A stretch of 5,687 nt of DNA from Candidatus Eiseniibacteriota bacterium (GTDB lineage Bacteria > Joyebacterota > Joyebacteria > Joyebacterales > Joyebacteraceae), in assembly GCA_030610515.1 (NCBI GenBank), contig JAUWRQ010000095.1, forward strand, positions 1-5,687, given 5' to 3'. The position numbers were made by a program, and so were the translations under genes. Every line of letters begins with the position of its first letter. Within the stretch, counting starts at the first letter, position 1. The notes beneath the pieces were generated by a model. The model worked only from the letters and a program-made list of their open reading frames with translations. It had not been told where the DNA came from and did no database searches. Positions 1 through 5,188 of the stretch are shown piece by piece.

Positions 1-544
1 CCCCGTGGTCGAGGGACCACCGAAGGAAAGAGACCTCGAACCGCGTGGATGACACCGTCGGCGCTTGGATCAGCCCGACGTCGCTCTGCTTGACCTCTTT
101 CTCGATGCTCTTCCTGCCTCCGTCGCTCCAGAGCGTTCCCTTTCGCTTCCCGAACGTCCACGAGAGCTCCGCCCCGATTCCCTCGACGGTGTGTCCAGTG
201 GACACGTCGCCGTCCCCGTCAACGTAGAGCGTGAGTTCGTTACCACTCTGGAGATTGACGTCGGCGCCGATCTCGAACAGGAGCGTGAGTCGCTCGGAGT
301 CGCTCCGGACCCAGACACGACCGAGGTCGATGGGGGAGCCGTCGGTCGCGGGATCGGCGTGAACGGGCTGAATTTCACTCCAGTCGGCGAAGCACCCATC
401 CACAGCCGTCCGGAGCTCCGCATCCGTAGCGTGAGACGCCGTCAAGCCGAGAGCGGGGGAGGCCAAGAGCGCTGACACGGCAGCGAGCGCCGACAGCGCG
501 GCCGGTAGCCGGAGAGCGCCCGTCGCAAGGGGTGTTCCTGACAT
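1..544 (-). CDS. Secreted protein with DGxFxDW-type N-terminal domain (partial, 3' end missing)
   Basis: An open frame runs from ATG at 544-542 to the left edge without a stop, giving 181 residues. AGGAGG lies six bases before the ATG. Residues 1 to about 33 form a signal peptide: a short N-region with Arg12, then an Ala/Leu-rich core ending in a small-residue site near SPALG. Next come VDGCFADW (48-55), a VWVRSDSERLTLLFEI strand pair (77-92), DINLQ-like DVNLQ (95-99), LYVDGDGDVSTG (106-117) and GIGAELSWTFGKRKG (122-136). This order (an 'IDGxFxDW' opening, 'DxxxLYLRFE', then 'LYLDTDxxxxTG') resembles β-sandwich domains at the N-terminus of exported bacterial proteins. From memory, some of these precede an endonuclease/exonuclease/phosphatase domain, but no such domain is visible here. 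The product is probably exported. It is transcribed divergently from the regulator at 690. Coding status is well supported; the specific function is unknown. Confidence 0.82.
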   Translation of the reverse strand, partial: MSGTPLATGALRLPAALSALAAVSALLASPALGLTASHATDAELRTAVDGCFADWSEIQPVHADPATDGSPIDLGRVWVRSDSERLTLLFEIGADVNLQSGNELTLYVDGDGDVSTGHTVEGIGAELSWTFGKRKGTLWSDGGRKSIEKEVKQSDVGLIQAPTVSSTRFEVSFLRWSLDHG

Positions 545-550
545 TCAGAT

Positions 551-556
551 CCTCCT
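551..556 (-). promoter_or_regulatory. Shine-Dalgarno site of the left-edge secreted protein
   Basis: On the minus strand AGGAGG sits six bases before ATG 544-542. It fixes this start and supports the minus-strand frame over the overlapping open frames on both strands, which lack comparable sites. Confidence 0.85.
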
Positions 557-577
557 GAGTTGTAGGCCGTCATCCTG

Positions 578-604
578 ACTACAGCACGGAGGGCCTCGGG
601 TCAA
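578..604 (-). promoter_or_regulatory. Weak candidate promoter for the left-edge gene
   Basis: On the minus strand TTGACC (604-599) is followed after 15 bases by TGCTGTAGT, an extended -10-like element whose hexamer TGTAGT covers 583-578. Transcription would start near 571 and give a leader of about 27 bases containing the AGGAGG. The spacer is two bases shorter than ideal and the -10 matches only 4 of 6, so this is tentative. Confidence 0.25.
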
Positions 605-633
605 CCCGCTTGCCAGTGCGAGTCAAGTTTCCA

Positions 634-654
634 TTACAGTATGTAACTAATACT
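634..654. promoter_or_regulatory. Overlapping inverted repeats, candidate operator
   Basis: TTACA-GTA-TGTAA (634-646) is a perfect 5-base inverted repeat with a 3-base centre. AGTAT (638-642) also pairs with ATACT (650-654) across 7 bases. Both lie in the only AT-rich stretch of the divergent intergenic region and abut the -35 hexamer of the regulator promoter at 654-659. XRE-type regulators commonly bind short palindromes at their own promoters, so autoregulation is a reasonable inference. The arms are short and chance is possible. Confidence 0.35.
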
Positions 655-682
655 CGACATCTAGGAATGCCCCTGCTAGAGT
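654..682 (+). promoter_or_regulatory. Promoter of the regulator operon (leaderless-type)
   Basis: TCGACA (654-659, 5 of 6 to the -35 consensus) is separated by exactly 17 bases from TAGAGT (677-682, 4 of 6). The -10 is preceded by TGC, forming an extended -10. The expected transcription start, about 7 bases after the -10, coincides with the ATG at 690. This agrees with the absence of a Shine-Dalgarno before that ATG. Confidence 0.6.
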
Positions 683-689
683 AGTCCAC

Positions 690-926
690 ATGAAAGAGAG
701 AGTCGAAAACGAGGTCCGGAAGCTCAGATTCCTGACTGGGGAGATGACTCAGGAGGAGCTGGCGAGGCGCGTGGGCGTCGCGAGACAGACCGTCATCGCG
801 ATCGAGAAGGGGAAGTACAACCCGTCGGTGGCCCTGGCGATCCGCATCGCGCGCGTGTTCGGTCTTCCGGTGGAGGAGGTTTTCTCGTTGCCGGAAGAAG
901 GGATGAACGGAGGCGCTTCCGAGTGA
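690..926 (+). CDS. XRE/Cro-CI-type helix-turn-helix transcriptional regulator
   Basis: This 78-residue protein is essentially one DNA-binding domain. The helix-turn-helix has TQEELARRVGV (20-30) as the positioning helix and ARQTVIAIEKGKYNPS (31-46) as the turn and recognition helix, then LAIRIARVFGLPVEEVF (49-65). The 'SRQTxxxIExGKYNPSLxLAxxIAxxF' pattern is the hallmark of a compact Cro/CI-type subfamily of about 65-80 residues. It has no ligand or dimerisation domain. The ATG at 690 fits the domain boundary. No Shine-Dalgarno is present, and a promoter whose start falls on this ATG suggests leaderless translation. The next gene begins 25 bases after the stop on the same strand. Relatives of this regulator are often encoded beside a small polytopic membrane protein, as here. 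It probably represses or tunes its own operon; the palindromes at 634-654 are the obvious targets. The family call is firm, the target is inferred. Confidence 0.93.
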   Translation: MKERVENEVRKLRFLTGEMTQEELARRVGVARQTVIAIEKGKYNPSVALAIRIARVFGLPVEEVFSLPEEGMNGGASE

Positions 927-940
927 ACCTCGATGGAATC

Positions 941-947
941 AGGAGGT
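941..947 (+). promoter_or_regulatory. Shine-Dalgarno site of the membrane protein gene
   Basis: AGGAGGT ends four bases before ATG 952-954. It marks this start rather than the overlapping frame beginning at 933. It also contrasts with the first gene of the operon, which lacks any such site. Confidence 0.8.
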
Positions 948-951
948 CGGG

Positions 952-1473
952 ATGAGGACTGCGAAGGGAAGGGCGATCATCGGCGGCATCATCGGCTACG
1001 CGTTCCTGCTCGCGATGGCCCTCGCCGCCGCGCTCTTCGTCAAGCAGGTTGCCGTCGAGCTGGAGGAGCCTGCGTACGAGCTGTCGCTGCTCCTTCTCGT
1101 GCCGCTTCTGGTGAAGTTCGCGGCCTGGCAGATGACGTCCCGGGGACGGAGGCGGGCCGCGCTGGGGATCGGGTTCGTCGTCGGCGGGTTCTGGCTCCTC
1201 TTCAGCATGCTGGCGGGCGACTTCAACCCGCAGCTTGCTGTCGGCGGACTCCCGCTCTTGGCGACGCTCCTGGCGCTCAAGTGGGAGAGGGTCGGTGGCG
1301 CCATTCTGCTGGCCATCGGGCTCTTCGCAATCTACTTCTTCGGAGAGATGATACTCATCGTCGTCCTGCTCCTACCGACACCGCTCATTCTCGCGGGGAC
1401 ACTGCTGCTCGTTGGAGGAGGCAAGAACAGACTCGAAGAGCCCGTCAGTGAGCCGCGAGAAGTACCGGCGTAG
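952..1473 (+). CDS. Six-helix integral membrane protein of unknown function, paired with the regulator
   Basis: This 173-residue protein is almost wholly hydrophobic. Likely membrane helices are at about residues 8-30, 44-60, 70-88, 94-110, 113-131 and 133-156. A basic loop TSRGRRR (62-68) lies between helices 2 and 3, suggesting a cytoplasmic loop. The C-terminal tail (158-173, KNRLEEPVSEPREVPA) is charged and probably cytoplasmic. The second half has the layout 'LALKWERVGGAILLAIGLF...FFG...LLLPTPLILAGTLLL', which recalls uncharacterised small membrane proteins in which a W-ER-GG motif precedes two final helices. I cannot name the family with confidence. There are no catalytic or metal-binding motifs. 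It starts 25 bases after the regulator stop with a strong Shine-Dalgarno, so the two are almost certainly co-transcribed, and the hairpin at 1513-1540 ends the unit. It may sense or respond to membrane state, but that is conjecture. Confidence 0.88.
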   Translation: MRTAKGRAIIGGIIGYAFLLAMALAAALFVKQVAVELEEPAYELSLLLLVPLLVKFAAWQMTSRGRRRAALGIGFVVGGFWLLFSMLAGDFNPQLAVGGLPLLATLLALKWERVGGAILLAIGLFAIYFFGEMILIVVLLLPTPLILAGTLLLVGGGKNRLEEPVSEPREVPA

Positions 1474-1512
1474 CCGTTTCGGACGCGTCATCCGCGTGGC
1501 TGACCCGCACAC

Positions 1513-1540
1513 AGGGGCCCACCCCGAAGGGTGGGTCCTT
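1513..1540 (+). terminator. Hairpin terminator after the regulator/membrane protein operon
   Basis: The arms 1515-1524 (GGGCCCACCC) and 1529-1538 (GGGTGGGTCC) form a 10-pair stem with one G-U pair around a CGAA loop. It can be extended to 1513-1540. A pyrimidine/T-rich stretch (TTCCTTACATTT, 1539-1550) follows, though there is no uninterrupted T run. It lies 39 bases after the membrane protein stop and just before the next promoter. Confidence 0.75.
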
Positions 1541-1560
1541 CCTTACATTTCCTGTCGAAC

Positions 1561-1589
1561 TTGAGATTGGGGCTGAATTGTGCTAAACT
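1561..1589 (+). promoter_or_regulatory. Promoter of the M6 metalloprotease gene
   Basis: TTGAGA (1561-1566, 5 of 6) and TAAACT (1584-1589, 4 of 6) are separated by exactly 17 bases. TGC directly before the -10 makes it an extended -10. The region is AT-rich against a GC-rich background. The predicted start near 1596 leaves a leader of about 75 bases before the ATG at 1672. Confidence 0.65.
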
Positions 1590-1637
1590 TATATAGAATG
1601 GCAAGATGTATGTTTCGCAACGGCACTGAGACTTCGG

Positions 1638-1655
1638 ATTCGTCCCCCCACGAAT
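1638..1655 (+). other. Leader hairpin covering an upstream ATG
   Basis: ATTCGT (1638-1643) and ACGAAT (1650-1655) form a perfect 6-base stem with a loop of six C. The 3' arm covers the first two bases of the ATG at 1654 and ends four bases before the Shine-Dalgarno at 1659-1665. It would bury the poorer start and leave the true site free. A role in mRNA stability or start choice is inferred. Confidence 0.4.
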
Positions 1656-1658
1656 GAT

Positions 1659-1665
1659 GGAGGAG
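1659..1665 (+). promoter_or_regulatory. Shine-Dalgarno that sets the protease start at 1672
   Basis: GGAGGAG is followed by six bases and then ATG 1672-1674. The two ATGs at 1654 and 1657 lie upstream of or overlap this site and have no purine-rich element of their own (a C-rich run precedes them). A start at 1672 also gives the more normal signal peptide. Confidence 0.85.
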
Positions 1666-1671
1666 TCACTG

Positions 1672-4600
1672 ATGAGCAGTTCAGGTCGATTCACAGGATG
1701 CAGCGTCTTCTTGGCAGCGGTCCTTCTGGTCATCGCGTCGTCGGCAGGCGCGGCGCCCACGTCGGGAGAGGTCATCGAGATCCGCGAGCCGGACGGCAGC
1801 TTCGTCGAGCTCAGGGTCTGGGGCGACGAGTTCTATTCCGTGGGCGAGACGCTCGACGGGTACACGGTGGTACGCGACGACGTGTCCGGTCTCCTGTGCT
1901 ACGCACTCCTGTCCTCCGACGGAAGGAGCCTCATCTCCACGGGCGTCCCAGCGAGCGTCCTTCCTCCGGCGGCCGGCATCCCGAAGCACGTGCGGATAGC
2001 GCAGGACGCCGCGCGCGACCAGGCGTTGGGCGTGCGAGAGGACTTCGAGCGCCGGGCTCACGAGGGCCCGCTCGCGCCGCCGAAGCTCCGAGTGACACGC
2101 GGGCCGTCGACGGGCGACGTGGAGGGCATCATCCTTCTCGTGGACTTCTCCGACGATGTCGCCACGATTCCCACGTCCACCGTCGACAACTACGCCAACC
2201 TCCCCGGCTACACGGGCGACGGCAACAACGGTTCGGTGAGGGACTACTTCTACGACATCTCGGACGGCGCTCTCACGTACACGAACTACGTGCCGACAGC
2301 CTACTACCGCGCGAACCACACCAAGGCCTACTACACCGACCCGGGTGTGTCCTACGGCACACGCGCGCGCGAGCTCATCATCGAGGCCCTGACGGCGATG
2401 GACGACGCCGGATTCGATTTCAGCCAGTACGACGCCGACAGCAACGGAATCATCGACGCGGTCAACTGCTTCTACGCCGGCGGCAGGTGGAACAACTGGG
2501 CGGAAGGGCTGTGGCCGCACGCGTGGACCGTCGACTTCTGCGCGGACGGCGTCTGCACGTACCGCTACCAGATCACAGACATGGGCAGCGCGCTCACGCT
2601 GGCCACGTTCTGCCACGAGAACGGCCATATGCTTATGGGATGGCCGGACCTCTATGACTACGACGGCGACTCCAGCGGAGTGGGGGGATTCTGCCTCATG
2701 TGCTCGACTGGGAGCAGCACCAACCCGGTCGAACCCTGCGGGTATCTGAAGGCGGACGCCGGCTGGGCCGACGTGACGATCCTGAGCTCCACGCAGGCGG
2801 CGCTCCAAGTCCCGGCCGACAGCAATACCATCTACAAGATGCGCCGGTCTGGGCACAACAACGAGTTCTACATGGTCGAGAACCGCCAGCAGGTCGACCG
2901 CGACACCCACATCCCCGACAGCGGCCTCGCGATCTGGCACGTGGACACCTACGGCGACAACTCGGACCAGCAGCAGACTCCGTCGCTTCACTATCTGGTT
3001 ACGCTCGTCCAGGCGGACGGGGATTGGGACCTCGAGAACCACCGGAACTACGGCGACGCGACCGATCTGTACGGTGTCCCCAGCTACACGAGCTGCACGC
3101 CGGAGACCTATCCGAACACTGACTGGTGGGACGGAAGCGAGTCCGGGCACGCCATGACCAACATCAGCGCGTCGGGCGTGCTCATGACGTTCGACTATGG
3201 AGACGCCCCTCCGTCCAGTCCCACGGGGCTTTCCGCGGTGCCGGGCGAGCTGTCCATTGCGCTGGACTGGGATCCGAGCCCGGCCTCCGACTTCGACTAC
3301 TTCGTGGTCGAGCGAGACACGACCGCGCTCTTCGGGGCGGGGACCGTGTCCGATACGACGACCGACTCCGACTACGTCGACGGTCCGCTCACGGCCGGAG
3401 TGACCTACTACCACCGCGTGACCGCGGTCGACGTGGGTGGCAACCCGAGCGACCCCAGCTCCACGGTGTCGGCCGTCCCGCTCTCAGACGTCGCGCCCTC
3501 GACGCCGCTGGACTTCGCGGCGCTGGGCGGCGGGAGCGTCGTCGAACTCAGATGGACGGAAGGGCCGGAGATCGACATCGCCGGATACGACGTGATCCGC
3601 GACAGCACGCTCGCGTTCGCGAACCCCGAGACACTTGGGTTCCCCGGCGGTTCACCCTACATCGACTCGACGGTTCCCCTGGGCACCGCGTTCTGGTACC
3701 GCCTTGTCGCCGAAGACGCGGGCGGGCTGCGGAGCTCAGCAACGCCGCCCGTCGCGGGCATCTCCGTCACGGGGCAGGGCATCTACGTCGACGCATCGAA
3801 CGCGGGTCCGGACAACGGCTCGTTCGGGCAGCCCTACGTCACGATCACGGACGCCATGGACGACGCTACGTCCGACGACGTGGTCATCGTGTTCCCGGGA
3901 CACTACTACGAGGCGGTTCAGCTCAAGATCGGCGTGAGCTTCGTCGGAATGCGCGGGGCCGATAGCACGGCCGTGACCGGTGCCGTCAGCGCCGTCGGTC
4001 TGGGGAGCGACGTCGTGCTCAAGGGGATTCGCATCGACGGTGAGGGCAGCGTCGCGACCGGTCTCGACTGCCTCGGAGCGCGGATGACCATCGAGGATTG
4101 CTCCTTCCGGAACATGACCAGTGAGGGCGTGAAGTGCCGTACGGGTGGTGCGGCGGTCGTGCGCCGGAGCGAGTTCAGCGGGAACGCTACGGCCGTATCG
4201 TGTTCGGATTCGACGAGGCCGTTCCTCGGGTCGAACACGTTCGACGGAAACACGTTCGTGCACGTACTGAGCCTCGGAGACCCCGGTCCGACAGTGGGCG
4301 GGAGTCTCGCCGCGGCCAACGACTTCGCGAACCACGGGACGTACGCGGTCTGGCACATGGGGGCGTCGCCTCTAGCGGCCGAGTACAACTACTGGGGCGA
4401 CGATTGCGCGGACGCCGGCTGGTTCTCAGGGCTCGTGGACTACACGCCGTGGACCGACGAGACGCACACGTCCATCTTCACCGAATGCTGGGCGGACGTT
4501 CCGGAGTGGGAGGTCCCGCGCGTGGCGTACCTGTCGCAGGCCTTCCCGAATCCTCTGAATCCTGGAACGAGCATCGCCTTCGGGCTCCCGAGCCCCGGTG

Positions 4601-4800
4601 GCCACGTGACCCTCCGCATCTACGACGTGTCCGGAAGGCTCGTGCGGACACTCGCGAACGAGGAATTCCCGGCGGGCCGCCACTCGACGCACTGGGACGG
4701 CAGGGACGCATCCGGAGCGCACGTGTCCTCAGGCGTGTACTTCTATCGCCTCGAGGCGCCCGGCTTCCGAGCCACTGGCAAGAGCATGGTTCTCAAGTAG
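1672..4800 (+). CDS. Exported M6-family zinc metalloprotease with FN3, β-helix and C-terminal sorting-type domains
   Basis: This 1042-residue protein (start at 1672) probably hydrolyses extracellular or surface proteins. In order: signal peptide 1 to about 27 (hydrophobic core 11-22, AGA|AP site); an N-terminal region 33-95 with DGSF, GDEFYSVGETLDGYTV and YALL, as found before M6 domains and perhaps a propeptide; and the peptidase, about 149-510. The peptidase shows GIILLVDF (152-159), a calcium-loop-like DADSNGIID (254-262), WPHAW (281-285), the zinc motif HENGH (His315, Glu316, His319) followed by GWPDLYDYDGD, and CLMC (341-344) in place of the usual SLM. Two fibronectin type III domains (about 512-604 and 607-702) follow, then a right-handed β-helix (about 704-930, opening IYVDAS and closing NYWGD). 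Last is a FlgD-like/type A sorting-type domain (951-1042, PNPLNPGTS to the C-terminal Lys). The family call is firm from the active site. Secretion through a type IX-like route, the substrate and the role of the β-helix are inferred. It appears monocistronic. Confidence 0.95.
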   Translation: MSSSGRFTGCSVFLAAVLLVIASSAGAAPTSGEVIEIREPDGSFVELRVWGDEFYSVGETLDGYTVVRDDVSGLLCYALLSSDGRSLISTGVPASVLPPAAGIPKHVRIAQDAARDQALGVREDFERRAHEGPLAPPKLRVTRGPSTGDVEGIILLVDFSDDVATIPTSTVDNYANLPGYTGDGNNGSVRDYFYDISDGALTYTNYVPTAYYRANHTKAYYTDPGVSYGTRARELIIEALTAMDDAGFDFSQYDADSNGIIDAVNCFYAGGRWNNWAEGLWPHAWTVDFCADGVCTYRYQITDMGSALTLATFCHENGHMLMGWPDLYDYDGDSSGVGGFCLMCSTGSSTNPVEPCGYLKADAGWADVTILSSTQAALQVPADSNTIYKMRRSGHNNEFYMVENRQQVDRDTHIPDSGLAIWHVDTYGDNSDQQQTPSLHYLVTLVQADGDWDLENHRNYGDATDLYGVPSYTSCTPETYPNTDWWDGSESGHAMTNISASGVLMTFDYGDAPPSSPTGLSAVPGELSIALDWDPSPASDFDYFVVERDTTALFGAGTVSDTTTDSDYVDGPLTAGVTYYHRVTAVDVGGNPSDPSSTVSAVPLSDVAPSTPLDFAALGGGSVVELRWTEGPEIDIAGYDVIRDSTLAFANPETLGFPGGSPYIDSTVPLGTAFWYRLVAEDAGGLRSSATPPVAGISVTGQGIYVDASNAGPDNGSFGQPYVTITDAMDDATSDDVVIVFPGHYYEAVQLKIGVSFVGMRGADSTAVTGAVSAVGLGSDVVLKGIRIDGEGSVATGLDCLGARMTIEDCSFRNMTSEGVKCRTGGAAVVRRSEFSGNATAVSCSDSTRPFLGSNTFDGNTFVHVLSLGDPGPTVGGSLAAANDFANHGTYAVWHMGASPLAAEYNYWGDDCADAGWFSGLVDYTPWTDETHTSIFTECWADVPEWEVPRVAYLSQAFPNPLNPGTSIAFGLPSPGGHVTLRIYDVSGRLVRTLANEEFPAGRHSTHWDGRDASGAHVSSGVYFYRLEAPGFRATGKSMVLK

Positions 4801-4888
4801 CATCACGTGACACGGGGGGGAGTGCGGACGAGAGGATTGAGCTGAGTCTCATCACGCTGCGTCCCCAAGAACAGTCGCAACCTTGATC

Positions 4889-4935
4889 GGCGGGTGGGCA
4901 GCCGGCCCCGAAGAGGGCCGGGCGACCCACCCGCC
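4889..4935 (+). terminator. Two-tier GC hairpin, probable terminator of the protease gene
   Basis: The outer arms 4889-4898 (GGCGGGTGGG) and 4926-4935 (CCCACCCGCC) pair perfectly over 10 bases. An inner stem pairs 4902-4908 (CCGGCCC) with 4915-4921 (GGGCCGG) around CGAAGA. There is no T run afterwards, only GCGTTCATTCG, so intrinsic termination may be inefficient. Blocking of 3' exonucleases or a bidirectional role is possible. It lies 88 bases after the protease stop. Confidence 0.6.
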
Positions 4936-5019
4936 GCGTTCATTCGAGCCCTCTTGCGGGTCTCTTCGGGTCTTCTTGCTCAACGGGGCCCCGGCTTTCC
5001 CTGCCACTCTCTTGCACCT

Positions 5020-5048
5020 TTGCACACCTTCCCGGCCTGTGGTATGGT
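5020..5048 (+). promoter_or_regulatory. Promoter of the repeat-tailed membrane protein gene
   Basis: TTGCAC (5020-5025, matching TTG) and TATGGT (5043-5048, 4 of 6) are exactly 17 bases apart. TGG directly before the -10 makes it an extended -10. A second TTGCAC lies at 5012-5017. The predicted start near 5055 gives a leader of about 130 bases. Confidence 0.55.
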
Positions 5049-5075
5049 GCCCGTTGCATTCTCCCCGCCCTCCTC

Positions 5076-5187
5076 AGGCTGCGGGAGACGGTCGACCCCT
5101 GCCCTCACGGACCCTTCAACTTCTTCCGGACCGCCCCGCTCCGACAGGGCTGTTTCGACGCCTTGCTGCACCGGAAGGGGGCAGCCT
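5076..5187 (+). other. Leader with nested complementary segments around the Shine-Dalgarno
   Basis: AGGCTGC (5076-5082) is the exact complement of GCAGCCT (5181-5187), and CTTCCGG (5123-5129) of CCGGAAG (5171-5177). The two pairings nest and together cover almost all of 5171-5187, including the Shine-Dalgarno. A competing local hairpin GCTGC (5165-5169)/GCAGC (5181-5185) would instead put the Shine-Dalgarno in its loop. This could control translation, but in GC-rich DNA such matches also arise by chance. Confidence 0.3.
5173..5181 (+). promoter_or_regulatory. Shine-Dalgarno of the CxxC/repeat protein
   Basis: GGAAGGGGG ends seven bases before ATG 5189-5191. This spacing favours 5189 over the second in-frame ATG at 5201, which is 19 bases away. 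Confidence 0.65.
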
Positions 5188-5188
5188 C

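Larger units (their letters stand above)
4801..5188. other. Intergenic region without a gene (388 bases)
   Basis: I see no convincing gene here. It holds the perfect palindrome TCACGTGA (4803-4810) two bases after the protease stop, a run of seven G (4814-4820), a strong two-tier hairpin (4889-4935), a promoter (5020-5048) and a leader for the gene at 5189. The open frame starting at 4894 has a proline/arginine-rich shadow composition and continues across the real gene at 5189 in another frame. Confidence 0.7.

Noticed and set aside
70..423. Minus-strand open frame of 117 residues rich in Ser, Arg and Thr
   Set aside because: It is in another frame of the same strand as the 544-start gene and shows the low-complexity composition of a GC-rich shadow.
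65..475. Complete plus-strand open frame of 136 residues
   Set aside because: It has no Shine-Dalgarno and no recognisable motif, and lies antisense to the minus-strand secreted protein, which has an AGGAGG site, a signal peptide and family-like motifs.
933..1451. Plus-strand open frame of 172 residues overlapping the membrane protein
   Set aside because: Its Arg/Ala-rich translation is the frame-shifted image of the membrane protein. The AGGAGGT at 941-947 serves ATG 952.
1654..1671. Upstream ATG start of the protease
   Set aside because: There is no ribosome-binding site before it, it is partly buried in a hairpin, and the strong GGAGGAG lies downstream of it at ideal distance from 1672.
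1488..1775. Minus-strand open frame of 95 residues across the protease promoter
   Set aside because: It spans the terminator, the promoter and the protease signal peptide region and shows no motif, so it is best explained as chance.
1681..3414. 577-residue antisense open frame within the protease gene
   Set aside because: Val/Arg-rich antisense frames of this length are common opposite GC-rich genes. The plus strand carries an unmistakable M6 active site and domain series, and no signal peptide or motif appears in the antisense frame.
4803..4810. Perfect palindrome TCACGTGA after the protease stop
   Set aside because: Eight-base palindromes occur often by chance, and there is no promoter or second copy nearby to suggest a regulator site.
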